39,709 nucleotides of DNA from Gnetum montanum (GCA_015680685.1 MNCI01011957.1:127718-167426), one strand, 5' to 3'. Positions 18,735 to 30,449 are shown, counted from the stretch's first letter. The notes: generated from the sequence alone by a model not told the origin. A program made the numbers and translations.

Positions 18735-21700
18735 TTAGTGATGCTCACATTCCAAGGTATCTATGCCTTCGTTGTTAGCATGAGTTGTTTTCTCAGTTCG
18801 TTCCATGCATATTGGGTTACTCTTTCTAGTAGCTGTCAACCACGGGGTGTCTACTACTGGTGTGGTTGCTACATACAGGCACCTTTGAATTTGTGTTTCT
18901 TGGGCACACCAATTACATGGAGGAGATGCTGAGCATTCTTCCATGTCATCACCCTTTCAGTCATTGTATGTGATGCAAAGAACTTTCTTCTTCTCAATCT
19001 TTCCATATATGTTTACCTTAGATATCTCCAAGAAAAGATTGTGGATCCCTAGGTACACATAGATTGTACTTAGCCATGGCCTTTCCATTATAATTGGGAA
19101 GTTCCCTTCGTTGTTGTTGACTTCAATCACCAGGAAATCAGCTAGGTAGGACCAACCACACACAATGGTAACGATGTCCTCCACCAATCCCAAGGGAATG
19201 GTGATGGACTAGTCTACCAGCTCTATATGAATGTTGCCCTTCTTAAGTTAAGGTAGGTTTCAGGCTTGATATATCTCTCGTGCAATTAGGTTGACTCCAG
19301 AACCTGAGTTAAGAAAAACCTTATGAGGTTCGTTCCCAGTGACTTGGAGGTAGATTAAGGGACTCCCAGGGTTAGAGAATTTCCTGGGAAGGTTGCCTAC
19401 CTTGATCTAGTTGGTTACGGTATGTGTTAACATAATCGTATGCGTGAGGCTCTGTTGTTGGACTGAAGGATGCTCCAAAGCTTTATGTTTTGGAGGAGCA
19501 TACCTAGACTTAACTGCTTGTTGTTGTGAGAGCTTTTCTGGGCTTTTGGTTCTAAAGAAAGGTCTTCTCTTTTTGCGGTTGTCAGAACTAGCAACAGGTT
19601 GAATATTTACGGCTCTTGTAGCATTCCGTTGCTGCGGTTGAGTGGGGAGTTCCCCTTGCATTGTTGGAGCAGGAGGTGTTATGGGAACTACCAGTGGAAG
19701 AGGTGTGGACAGATTAGGAGGATGGTATGGGTATGGAGCATCTCTCGGAGGAGAAGGAGTCCTTCTAAAGTACTTCCGAACTTGGTAGTGACGTTGGGGA
19801 TTTGTGTGACCCATGGAATCACTTGGAGAAATTAGCTATTGCACGTAGTATCCATATGGGTTTAGTTGCCGGTAAGGGTATTGCTATTTTGGAGGTGGTG
19901 TCCCCCATGACTGTGGGTATTGCCATTGCTGATGTTGTCCAATGGGTTGTGGTGGAGTTCCACTTGGATAGTACGTTAACGGTTGATGGAATTGTCTTGG
20001 GTTACCTTGAGGATAAGGTAACCTTTGGGGTGTCTGCTATTTGTTGAGTCTCGGGTTGAGTGCATACACCCCAGACTCTTGTAGATGTGAGATGATTGGA
20101 CAACATCCCTTAGGATGGTCATAGTGGTAGATCTCACATCCACTGTCATTATCTATGTTCGAATCCATAGCCTCATCGAAGATAGTTATTTTCCCCTTAC
20201 CCTTGTCACATGCAAGGCCTAAATCTCTCCACTTTGTCTTATCTTTGTCACTACTTTGTTCCACCTTAGACTCTTCTACGATTTTTAGGATAGTTTCAAC
20301 TTTGGAGTCTAAGGAATACCACAATTGATCTACCTTAGCTGATACTTTGGTTGTTAGTTTTTGAATCGGCAAGGTTTTTCTGCTCACCAACTCTTCGAGT
20401 GGTGACTCATCCTCCTCATCACAAAATTTCACTCCCTTCTTTCGAAGGGAGGGATCACGGTTGTATTCTTCCGCACTCTCTCTTTTTCATAGCTCACCTT
20501 CTTCTTTTGCTACTTGTTCCAACAAGTGATGTATCTCATGGGATCTAAGTTCTGATAATCTCCCTTGGGCATAAGTCCTAAGGGTTCTCCTAGTTTCATA
20601 TCTTAGCCCATTTATGATGTGGCAAAGTTGATCCTGCTGTGCGTAACCATGGCCCGGGCAATGATGTAGTAATGTGTAGTAGTGGCCCATGGTAGCATCC
20701 AAGGGTTCATAAGTACCTTGCTTCCATCCTTGGATCTACTTACACAAATTAGACACTCTGGAGTACGTCTGATAATTATCGTTGAAGAGTTCTAACATCA
20801 TACTCCACCTCCTAATGGTTTTCGGTTCTAAGGACTAGTACCAACTCTTTGCTTCCTTGATGAGTGTCCTGGGAAACAACTTCAATTTTTGCCACTTATT
20901 TTCTATGTTCTGTAAGGCACAGGCATCATGGAATGCCTGCAAATGATGTTGCGGATCCACGTTGTATCCCCCTTCAAAGCATGAGATATTATTCATGTCC
21001 AAGCATTTGATCCGACTATCTTTTAAATGCCTTATTGGTATTCTCATTGCCTCCATTATATTTAGCATGCTTTAGGTGGCAAGTAGGGGTTCATCATGAT
21101 CATCTCTTTCATGATGCCTGTGATGTCTTCGTTGTTCCCTACTTTCCCTTCATTCATGCCCTTGTCCTCTCTCTTGATTCTCTCATCGAGGTCTCTCATT
21201 TTGCCTACCTCTATCCTCATCATTGTGCTCGTGATGGCTGTGCCCAGATGTGGAAGGAGAGGGTGAGTGATGTGATGAAGGTGAAGAAGAAGGAGAACCA
21301 TTGCCATGATGATGTTTCTTACCTTCTCTTCTGTGGCTTTGGCCCTAATCGTGATGACAATCTGAGTGCCCATCCTTGTTGTATGTTGTTGTTCCGTCAG
21401 TGAACAGCTGGTGTTCATAGGGTTGAGAACCAGGGTTGTGTATCATGGATCGTAGGTTCTAATACCCCACCTCCTCACCATCGTTAGGAGGGGGAACATC
21501 TTTTGATAGAGAACCCGTTATCAGTGGTTCACCATCTCCCATTTCACTTAGGATGTGCGAGACCTCTTTGCCCTTCAACAGTGTATGTTGGTTCTCATGC
21601 CTTGAGTCCCTCATATGTTGTAAAGCTATGGGATGGTAATCCCTCATGTCAAAATTTTCCTCAACGTATTTGACATATAATTTCGTCATGTCGATCTGTG

Positions 21701-21956
21701 CCAAAGCACGGAGGAGCATGTTGGGGACTTCACGATCCGGAGGTAACACAATGTTACCTTGCAAGTTCCTCCAATGCATCTGTTCATCTTGATGGAGGAT
21801 AAAAGTAAAGTTGGGGATATACTCATCGGGATGAGTATATGTCAACCTATATTTTTAAGGAACCGACTGATTTAGGTTATGTGTTTGATGCTGCCGACTG
21901 TCCTTTGTATTATCCCTAGGTGGTGAATTGCTCTTATGAGAAGAAGAAGAAGACAT
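18735..21956 (-). pseudogene. gag-protease gene of E1, one frame broken only by stops
   Basis: From ATG at 21956 (MSSSSSHKSNSPPRDN) to the protease end at 18957 and on to 18735, one minus-strand frame stays open for about 1,070 codons except for in-frame stops; no frameshift is needed. In order: an N-terminal segment with YIPNFTFILHQDEQMHW; a His/Ser/Arg-rich linker (21400-21080); a capsid-type Gag core (YNVDPQHHLQAFHDAC, KLKLFPRTLIKEAKSWY, 21068-20835) running on through 20702-20487; a damaged zinc knuckle CEIYHYDHPKGC; a Pro/Gln-rich linker (20040-19407); and an aspartic protease (about 19330-18957) whose catalytic Asp-Ser-Gly reads Asn-Ser-Gly. Gag forms the particle and protease cuts it. 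Dead copy. Confidence 0.8.
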
Positions 21957-22080
21957 GGTGTCTTATTCGGTGTGCTATTTAATTGTTATAAAATTTTTTG
22001 TTTAATTAACCCTAAGGTTCATTTAAGCTCCCAATGATGTGAATGATTTCCTATGTTCTACTTAGCGCAAAAACACTTAG

Positions 22081-22098
22081 TCCTCGGCAACGGTGCCT
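22081..22098 (-). other. Primer-binding site of E1 (tRNA-Asp type)
   Basis: Minus strand AGGCACCGTTGCCGAGGA, one base after the LTR. It matches the complement of the plant tRNA-Asp(GUC) 3' end, TGGCGCCGTTGCCGGGGA, at 15 of 18 positions; two of the three differences are G-to-A. Confidence 0.75.
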
Positions 22099-22099
22099 A

Positions 22100-22922
22100 T
22101 GATGAGTGGCAAGGTACCCCTACACTCAACCATACGAATATGAGCGTAACACGCGTGATCCGGTCGAACTCCACAGACTAAGTGCCTACACGCCTCATGG
22201 AACACTTAAGGTTAATTATTCATGGTCTTCCCAGACTTACTTGTATTTTTCACGGTGTATCGTTAAGTAAGTCTGAGGTATATGATTTTTATAGTTTTTT
22301 CGATTTTTATCTCCTATGCTATTGAGGTGAAGGATTGAAAGACTAATTGACTAACTGTAACTAATGAACTAAATATAAATTAACCTAGTGTCAGCATCCA
22401 TTTCCACTTATCGTACACACCCTGAACCAATGCAACTGTGGTTACCAAACGCTAGTCATTGCTGGGATCACCACGCATAATGCACGTGCTCGAAGCGGTC
22501 GTACTAAGGCACTTAACTAGGAGAAAAGGTTTGAGAAAGATTTAATTCCTAATAAAGCATTTAAATGGAAAATAGTAAATAATAATAAATAAATCCTAAT
22601 TAGCCTATTCCATGCACTACAAGGTTTACCCAAGAAGCTCGTCTTTATTGCCGTACACAAACTTGTGTTCAGGTACAATGTTTGCTCGAATAAAGATCCG
22701 TTCACTTTAGGACTCCTACTGCGGGCACATGGAAAATATTCTATCTCTGGAGTGATCAATCTTCTAGAGTTTCCCTATTGTCTAGCCTAGGATGAGAAAC
22801 AAGGGAGTGCCGCCTCTTATTTATATATATGATGGCGCACCGCGATATTGCGTACGTGATATCGCAGGGGAAGACGTGATATCGCGTACGCGATATCGTG
22901 AGTGCGATATTGTGTTCCATCA
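22100..22922 (-). repeat. LTR B (5' LTR of E1)
   Basis: 823 bp, TGATG...CATCA. TATA box at 22817-22831 (reverse CATATATATAAATAAG) and polyadenylation signal at 22644-22649 (reverse AATAAA). Its U3 start (22840-22920) holds an array of GATATC/GCGATATT motifs, including a perfect 20-bp palindrome at 22878-22897. Confidence 0.85.
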
Positions 22923-23707
22923 CCCTATGCCCAAACATAAGAATTACGAGTATTCACGTGTGATATGATTGAATTCTGAAGACTACAAGCACTTATGCAC
23001 AGTATTCTAGTCATCAAAATCCTAGTTAGAATGATTGTTTTCCTCTCAACCTCACTTGTGATATTCTAGAACGATGGTTAAGAGAGACTGAGGCATATGA
23101 TTTTTATATGTTTTCTTTTATCTATAATATTTAATTCTTCTAATATAGGGAGTAAAAGGCTAGATAATCTAAGATTTCACTATGTTATCATTTAACTATC
23201 CTTAGCATAAGTAGTTTGTCCCATCCTTCGTGCACATCCCAAGCATGTCCTAATCACTATTGGGTTGCCAAACGTTAAGCGTCACTGGGTTGCCAAGTGT
23301 TAGACATATGTTCGAGGTGGTCATGCTTATGTGTTCTCGTGGATTACTAAAACGTACTGTAATCTAGTTCAAATGCTGCAAGGAATGTTCAAAAAGCTCA
23401 TCTTTATTGTCGTTTATGCCAATGGGCTCAGGTACATTAGCACTTGAATAAAGAGCCGTACACTCTTCGATTTATGTCTGCGGGCACCTGGAAAATAATC
23501 TAACTTTTGCGGAAACAAACTGCAAGAGCATCGCTACAACTTCAACAAAAGGTGCCATAAATGTGACGGGTGCACAGATATTTATAGAAGAAAATGGAAT
23601 CTGCGTTAACGAGGAAAGATACATCAACAAGGTCACGTTGATGCGGCTGTGTTAACATGGCTTTGTCTATGCAGCCCAATCGATGTAGTGGACTAGATGC
23701 TTTATCA
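22923..23707 (-). repeat. Main part of E2's 3' LTR (LTR E)
   Basis: Continues the LTR begun at 15755-15777. Similar to LTR F but lacks 61 bp present in F at 35900-35960. Ends CTTTATCA at 23707, followed by the TACCCCCATG polypurine tract (minus strand CATGGGGGTA). Confidence 0.85.
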
Positions 23708-23834
23708 TACCCCCATGACTGAGTGAAAATTCTTCCTTTAGTTTTTTACAATTTGGAAGGTATGACATTACTAGTAACACACATAGCAAAACATCTCAAT
23801 GCACATATTAATGCTAGCAACACACCAAGTGCCC

Positions 23835-26790
23835 TAGCGTATGGAAAAATTTACAAAACTATGGTGTTCGTGGACAAAAAAATTGAACACCTTTACAATA
23901 ATGGACTCACAAACCCACCGAGATGCTGAAGTTGCTGAAGAGGGTCATATAGGTCTTGGTGGTGGTGGTTCTAATGGGCCCTCACCAGCTTCAGGTGTAT
24001 GTGGTGGTTGTGGTTGTCTTGCAGTTGTCGCAACATCTAGAGGCAATTGGAAAGCCTCCAAAAGAGCCCTTATTTTATCTTCTTTACTTCTAGGGTCATT
24101 CATAGTCCAAGTGGCTTCACCAATGTGTGCTGAAATAGGAACATCCCAAGGACATGGAAGGGCAAGGAAGAGGCCTTTTAAATTGACAAACCATGCTGCA
24201 AACTATTTTCGTTTGATATCAAATGCTTGGACTGATGCTTGCAGCTACTAGTAATAATCCATTCGTTGGGCTAAGTTCTCCACAATAGAGCATTACCCTT
24301 CAAAGAGGGTACGAAGAACTTTGTGTTTTGCGTTTACTATTTCCAGCTTTTGCTTTGTCTCTTTATGTGCCTTAAACTCATCCTCATATAAAGAATATGA
24401 GGTGGCCACTTGCTTCTCAAGGTCTGATCATGGCTTCCTAGCTATAAGGATGGCTAGGTTTGCATAACAAAGGTTGGCTAGTTTCGTATATTTTTTCATT
24501 TCTTCAATTTGCAGCTCCTTGAGAAAAATCTCAACTTGGTTGTAGGTGTTTAATCTATCAAAGATGGGTTTCCATACCTCACCTCCTTCCTTGAGCTGTT
24601 CGAGGGCTTGATTCATCTTAGCCTTTTCGAATTGGATTTCTTTTTTGTTAATTTCTTTTTGCAATTCCAATTGGTCCTTGTAGTGATTTTTCACTCGTTC
24701 AAACTTGAGGGAATCATTCTTCCAAGCGATAATTTCAATGACTGTATTTTGTCACAAGGCTCGAACTTCCTCAATTGATAGATTGGGATTTTTGGTAGTC
24801 AATCTTCTCACATTGGTGTTTACCCTAGCCAGCTGCTCCTACTATTGATAGATAAAATCCTTCATTTATTGATTTTCGAGAACAACATTGCATAGGTGAT
24901 GAACTTCTACGATCAACCCAATGTTCTCTTGGCAAACCTCTACCAAGTTCTTGTTTAGATAATAAGAACGGGCTTCCACTAAGGACTTGTCGAAGATCTT
25001 CGACTCCTACTTGTACTCAACCTTTTGAAGCTTGGTTTGAAGCTATTGAAAAGCTTCATCTTTAGTGACTTCACGGTTGAGTATAGTCAAATCAGAAAGT
25101 TAGGCCCTCAGTTGGGCAACTTCCACAGCTAAGTGTTGATTGTCTACTTGAGCTGCTTCCAATTGGCCCTCTAAGATGAGGCACTTGCCTTGTGTTGAGA
25201 GCAGCTTTGACTGGATTGTAGTGATGTTGTTTGGAAGGTCAAACACATTTGGAAGCGATTGCCCAATTTCCACTAGTTGGTCCAATAATTCTTCATGTTG
25301 TGCTACATTGAGTCTGCAACTCTGAGTCCCTGCAGATGTCTACACATCTCTAAGCCCATGTACATCTAGTATAGGTGCCACAGGTGCATTGAGAGCCATG
25401 GTGATCATATCGACAACTACTTTTGCCGTGACTTCTTCTCCTTGGTGCTGCATTACTAGGATAGTTTCCCCTTCACCCTCCTCCAAGCACACCGAGAAAG
25501 TAGTGGCATTTTTTGAAATTTCTAGAAATAATTATTGGATCATTGACACCGTTACTTTTTGGGCGCTAGGGTCTATTCTCATGAGCACTTGTGTTCGCGT
25601 GGCCAAAAGCATCGACCCTGCCCTCTACAACAAGCTCACAGATCGAGCCACTTATTTCAGATGGCTTAAGGCAGGGTGATACATAGAAGGGTCTCCACCA
25701 CTGCTAGTTCTCGCTTGTTGCTCCTATTGGTGCAAGAGCAATTGTCAGATCTCACATAGGTGCTCTACGACCATGCACGAGTCTGACCCTATTGCTTGTG
25801 CAGATGGTGGAGGTGGTTGTTGCTCTTTCTCCATTCTTGTTGTGGCAGGTGTTTTATCTTTTATCATTTCATGCCACAAGTAAATTGGGGCATGATGGAG
25901 GGTGTCATTAGCATATCATGTTATCCCTACCCGTTTGCACAATTTTCTGATCAAACAGGGAAAGGGAAAAACTTGCCTTCCATGTTCTTTTTCCACGAAC
26001 CATTTCTCAATCTCCAAGAAGAGTAACCATGGAAGGTTGATAGGAAATTTTCTGCTTAAATTGGCACATGCATGAGCAGAGAAGGCAGTGATTTTGCTGG
26101 GGCTTATCATTTGATTTAAGTGATGAGACGCAATTTTGGAGTAAACACTTTCTATAGTGGTCAATGTGTCAAACTCCTTATGGTCTACCCCATAACATCA
26201 CCTGGTCCACTTTGCTTTCACCTTAGGGTTTGCTTGTTTTGAAATTTCTGCCACATCAACCTCAGTCTCAGGCAACCCAAGAGCTTGTGTGATTTCCTCT
26301 ATAGAGTAAGACACATGGATGTCTTTGATTATTACTGGTGACCTTGGTTCCCGATTTTTCCAGAAGAGATAGGTTTTTCCCAGATATCACTCACCACTAG
26401 ATGTGATGATTGGCCACATGGAAGAAGTCTATAGCTGAGTTCTAACTTCTTGTAGTGCACTTTCTAGGAATGGTCCAAATTTTAATTCTTGAAGGACTGT
26501 TTATTATAGCTCTTTCAGTTTGATAGCATTAAGGCAGCCTTGGTTAAGGTGACCTCAAGCCGTGGCACTCTTGTTGGCGTCTTGTCCCCGCACGATTGTT
26601 CTATGGGAACCTCTTCTTCAGGAATTTGATGAACAAATTCCACGTCAGGTTCCTTGTGGAGAGGGATAATTGCATGTGAGCCCTCTGTGTGCTCCTAAGG
26701 TCGTGTGCCCTGTTCCCATACGGTTCTAGGTCACTTCTCCCGAGGTTGTGATGGTTCTTCCTCCCTTGGACACCTTGGTTTTAGTGCCAT
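23835..26790 (-). pseudogene. Third ORF of E2: transposon-protein-like segment plus long coiled coil
   Basis: Begins at ATG 26790, directly after a GATTGCAG acceptor-like site, in the place where Athila elements carry an env-like gene. After at least one frameshift near the start, one frame holds from about 26340 to 23840 with only stops. N-terminal third: IEEITQALGLPETEVD, then KFPINLPWLLFLEIEKW and FPFPCLIRKLCKRVGI, resembling the putative plant transposon protein/plant mobile-type domain. Middle (25300-24300): Leu/Lys/Glu/Gln-rich heptad-like coiled coil, for example DQLELQKEINKKEIQFEKAK. Then FVNLKGLFLALPCPWDV and a Pro-rich tail (PEAGEGPLEPPPPRP). I see no signal peptide or clear membrane span, so it does not look like an envelope protein. 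Function unknown. Confidence 0.65.
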
Positions 26791-26854
26791 CTGCAATCAC
26801 AACATAATCCCAAATTAAAATGTGTGTATGTTGTCCAAAATGGTAATAATATAC
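26791..26854 (-). other. Conserved 64-nt intron-like segment (E2 copy)
   Basis: Minus strand GCGAAG|GTATATTATT ... TTATGTTGTGATTGCAG|ATGGC. The branch-point motif is weak here (TTTTAATTTG). Same site as in E1, E3 and E4, directly before the third ORF's ATG. Confidence 0.6.
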
Positions 26855-26988
26855 CTTCGCATGATGGCTCAGCTATGACAGTGACACATGCATTCTATTT
26901 GATCTAAGGTGATGTACGTAAACTGTTACACGTGGTGTCCTAGAGTGTAGTTGAAGGGTTAAAAACAAATAATGAATTAAAGCAAATT

Positions 26989-27095
26989 CTTTGATTAACC
27001 CTAAGAGGCGTTTTGACTAACTCTAGGAGGTGCTAATCCTAAGAGGCATTTTTATTAACCTTAAGAGATGTTTTGATTAACCCTATGAGGCTTTA
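26989..27095. repeat. 22-bp minisatellite in E2
   Basis: Five imperfect units of TTTGATTAACCCTAAGAGGC type (variants ACTAACTCTAGGAGG, CTAATCCTAAGAGG, ATTAACCTTAAGAG and ATTAACCCTATGAGG). Not seen in E1 or E3. Confidence 0.75.
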
Positions 27096-27339
27096 AGTTG
27101 TTGATGTGTTAAGTCACATTAAGTCTTCGATGCATTAAGTCTTGGGTTAGCCATATTGGTACAATATACAGAATCATGGGCCCCCACGACATAGAGCATA
27201 CCTTCAGTAGCAAAAGGGTGAAGGAACAGGTAGATGTGGACAAGCGGTAGGAAGGTGATGTGCTCAAGAAGGAGATTGGACATGGAAAACTTAAAAATCT
27301 CCCCTAGTGTTATGAGCAAATGGACAAAATTCCAAAGCA

Positions 27340-27443
27340 TGATGCACGTATATATAGTAGTTTGGGTGCTGCATCGACGGGGCCGCATAAATAGGGCTGC
27401 GTAAATGTAGGTGGTTGCATATATGGGGTTGCGTCGATGCAGC
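27340..27443 (-). promoter_or_regulatory. LTR-like inverted repeat and TATA upstream of E2's third ORF
   Basis: GCTGCATCGAC (27368-27378) and GTCGATGCAGC (27433-27443) form an 11-bp perfect inverted repeat like the GCATCGAC/GTCGATGC repeat in the U3 of LTR F. On the minus strand a TATATATACG motif follows at about 27350, some 560 nt before the third ORF. This could be an internal promoter or an old LTR fragment. Confidence 0.3.
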
Positions 27444-28186
27444 TATTCAGCTACATTGACCACCATTGATTGATGACTTAAAGATCCAAATCTACAAATT
27501 TTAGCATAAAACTGGAGTCATTCAAGAGTTCAAAGACCTGAGAACAGCATGAAAAAAAGAGGAAGGGCAATCGGGTGTAAAAGAAGAGTCAAATTCAGGA
27601 GAACATCATAATATGGAGTGTGGACGATGGAGGGCGCCATGATGGATAGCCTAGAACAGGCATCATATTATATCCAAGGATTAGGAGATTAACAAGCGGA
27701 ACCAAAGGGTATGCAAGTGGGTCCTCCCCATAGCAGGCTTCAACCTTGTTTGCCCTTGCACCTCTTCAACCTAAGAGTTCGTAGGCCCCATAGTTAATTA
27801 ATGTTCATCGAGGGTTAATACTCATATCTCTGAAAACTAACCAAAGGATTTACAAGTACCAGAAAACCAAGATACATGATCAAAACATGAAACCAACAAT
27901 GACATGAGGGATGGAGAGCAATGCATGAGGGGGAAAGCATGTGGAATGAAGTGTTGAGGTCAAGATTGATACATCCATTTATGAAGTATGTGATTAGGTG
28001 ACCCGATAAGAATCCGTTCTAGGTTTAGATCAATACTAACCATGGCCCTCAGAGACCAAATCCCATTGCTTATATAGAAGGAATTGGAAGTAGGAAGTAA
28101 GGAAGGACTTTAGTTAGAGGGGACCGTCAGGTTTGGGTAACATGGCTTCCGAGTCCCATAACCATTGCTTGTAGCCTATTATTTGA

Positions 28187-28399
28187 TCCAATGGGTGTGC
28201 TTTGAATTCCCATTATTGTTTTTTTTTTCTTTTTGAATGGGAACCACACCATGCAAGGATATATTGGTTGGTCCAAGGGGTGTGCTTTGAGTTCCCATTA
28301 TTGTTTTTTTTTCTTTTTTAATGGGAACCACACCATGCAAGGATATATTGGTTGGTCCAAGGGGTGTGCTTTGAATTCCCATTGTTGTTGTTTTTTTCT

Positions 28400-28431
<32 letters not shown>

Positions 28432-28470
28432 TCTTTTTCAAATGGGAACCATACCATGCAAGGACATGTT
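28187..28470 (-). repeat. Three tandem copies of the conserved hairpin unit (E2)
   Basis: Units of about 85-120 bp, each GGGTGTGCTTTGA(A/G)TTCCCATT, a T-rich loop, then AATGGGAACCA(C/T)ACCATGCAAG. Arms: 28207-28214/28236-28243, 28292-28299/28320-28327 and 28376-28383/28441-28448. The third loop is expanded by (CT)n. E1, E3 and E4 have a single unit. Confidence 0.8.
28399..28436. repeat. (CT)n microsatellite
   Basis: CTCTCTCT run with one TATC break, inside the loop of the third hairpin unit. Confidence 0.9.
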
Positions 28471-29059
28471 AGCTTCTTGTTATTTGTGGCCATGGAACAA
28501 AAAGAAATCCCTAAGGACAACAATGTATAAGAGATCGTAAGAGGATACGTAGTCCACCACATCCCCTTGAAGTGACACCCTATTCCTTACCACTTGGATC
28601 CTTCCCAAGTTCGAAATCCACCAAGGTTAAAGATTTGTTGGAGTTGATTAATGAAAAAGGGACTATACTTCTCTTGATCTTGGGGCACCATAGAAAAGTG
28701 TGAGTGGTCAGATGTCATGGACTCACTACCTGTTGCATGAAAGAAAGTGTAACTTAGTTTCCTGAACCCAAAATGCTTAGGTAAGAACTAGATATAATAG
28801 GCAAACCATAATAAGCAAACCCCCGTTGGGAGTAACCACCACACCATCGCATCCTGTGGTAATAAGATGACTTTATTAGTGAAAATAAATAGAGGAAAAT
28901 AAACTAAAATAAAACAGAACAAAGTAACTAATGGTAAGATGTAGTCATATACAAAAAAGAGAAAGAGTAGCTAGGAAATGTTAAAAATACGAATGATGAT
29001 GTAAAACAAAAATGTGTAAAACAAAAAGAAAAAATATAGAAAAGACTTGGGAAGCCAGG

Positions 29060-30400
29060 ACAATTGTTTTAGCCTGGGTAGCGATCTCCCCCATGACTAA
29101 GCTTGGAGGAGGAGATTCGAAAGATGGAGCGTGGTCGACCACTTGGCGAAGTGGTAGTGACATTGGTTCAGTGTAGTTCATGGAAGGGTTTTAATTGTTG
29201 CATGTTGACCAATTGTATTTTTGTCAAGTCTTTAGGTTTTTGTATGAGTAGAGCCCTAGATGTAAAGGTCTCAGAAATAATATAAGGTCCCTCCTGCAGT
29301 GTTTGAAACTTGGTTTGTTACGACACATGTGTGGGGTTCCAATAGAGAACCTTATCCCCATGTTGAAATGTTGCCTTCTGAATCCTAAGGTCATGTCATT
29401 GTTTGTTATATGACTTATGCACCTCATTTGATGATAGGGCTACTAATTGATTCTCATCTAACACATTTAAGTTGATAAGTCATTCTCATTGTGCTAGGGG
29501 TAAGTCAAGGCCTAAGTCACTTGCAGTGGATAGTGTTCGGAGTTCTACCTATATCGGGAGTGTTGGTAGTTTTCTGTACACCAAATTGTAAGTGGAGTAG
29601 CCTATAGGAAGTTTCTAGGTTGAGTGGTAGACCCAAAGGGCATCATTAAATTCTGTGCTCCAATCCCTCCTATATTTGCTAATCCTCCTAGTTAGGATCT
29701 TTATAATCTCCTAGTTTGTGACTTCGGATTGCCCATTGGCTTGGGGGTGATAAGGTGTTGTTAGTTTATGTTCTACTTCTAAATGCTACATGAGTTTACG
29801 AAAGGTAGCACTCGTGAAGTGAGTGCCATTGTCTGAAATGAGTGCATGCAGCATCCCAAACCTGTTCATGATTTGTTGTTGAACAAACCATGTGGTTGTG
29901 GTTGAGGAACAATCAGTGATGGTTGCTACCTTTGCCCACTTTGTACAATAGTCCACCACGACAATAATGTACACCTTCCCATTGGACATGGGTGTGATGG
30001 AACCCATGAAGTTGATGCCTCACATGGCAAAGGGCTCTAGTGGCCAAGTCTACTATTGAGGTCCCTCAATTCTCACCGTCATCCCACCATCTCTTTGACA
30101 TTGATCATGGGAGTGGATGAACCATTAAGCATCTTTGAGGAGTGTAGGCTAGTAGTAACTTGCAAGCAATATCTTAATGGCTGTGCACCTTCCTGTGTAA
30201 TGGCCTCCACAAGGGCCCTCATGAGCATCTTGGAGGACACAAAGTTGATCTACATCAGGGATGCACCATCGAACCAAGCCATCTTCACACACCTTGTACA
30301 GGTGTCCATTGATTTCCATGAAGTGCTTTGTTCTATGAAGAAACCATTGTTTCTTCTGATGATCCAATTTCTTTGGTAGCTCCTATGTACGAACATAGGT
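29060..30400 (-). pseudogene. Integrase region of E2 pol
   Basis: Minus strand. Zinc-binding N-terminus near 30240-30140 (DAHEGPCGGH, ASYYWPTLLKDA). Catalytic core with all three acidic positions kept: VVVDYCTKWAKV (about 29950), LISDNGTHFTS (about 29830) and ANGQSEVTN (about 29720). C-terminal domain at 29380-29200 (FQHGDKVLYWNP, LQEGPYIISE). Several in-frame stops. Integrase joins element DNA to the chromosome. The frame is shared with the RT upstream, at least to 29786. Confidence 0.8.
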
Positions 30401-30449
30401 AAGGATGTCATCAAACCAACTTGATCCTATGGGTGCCTTCTTCGCAATT

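Larger units (their letters stand above)
15778..22922 (-). mobile_element. E1: gag-protease Ty3/gypsy element nested in E2's LTR
   Basis: LTR A (15778-16538) and LTR B (22100-22922) bound a 7.1-kb minus-strand element. Flanks CCTTA (15773-15777) and CCCTA (22923-22927) are a 5-bp target-site duplication with one change. It has a primer-binding site, one long gag-protease frame (21956 to 18957) and a 3' non-coding region, but no RT, RNase H or integrase. The missing part corresponds to about 29150-32100 of E2. E3 has the same structure at the deletion. Confidence 0.85.

Noticed and set aside
21062-21418. 118-codon minus-strand ORF overlapping gag
   Set aside because: Out of frame with the gag frame, which reads through the same stretch as the His/Arg-rich linker; a shadow.
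23835-26790. Third ORF of E2 as a captured host gene
   Set aside because: No introns or known host protein resemblance beyond transposon-associated segments; its place inside E2 and its decay pattern fit an element gene.
28179-28562. 127-codon minus-strand ORF with repeated segments
   Set aside because: The apparent repeats come from the three tandem hairpin units and (CT)n; no protein signature.
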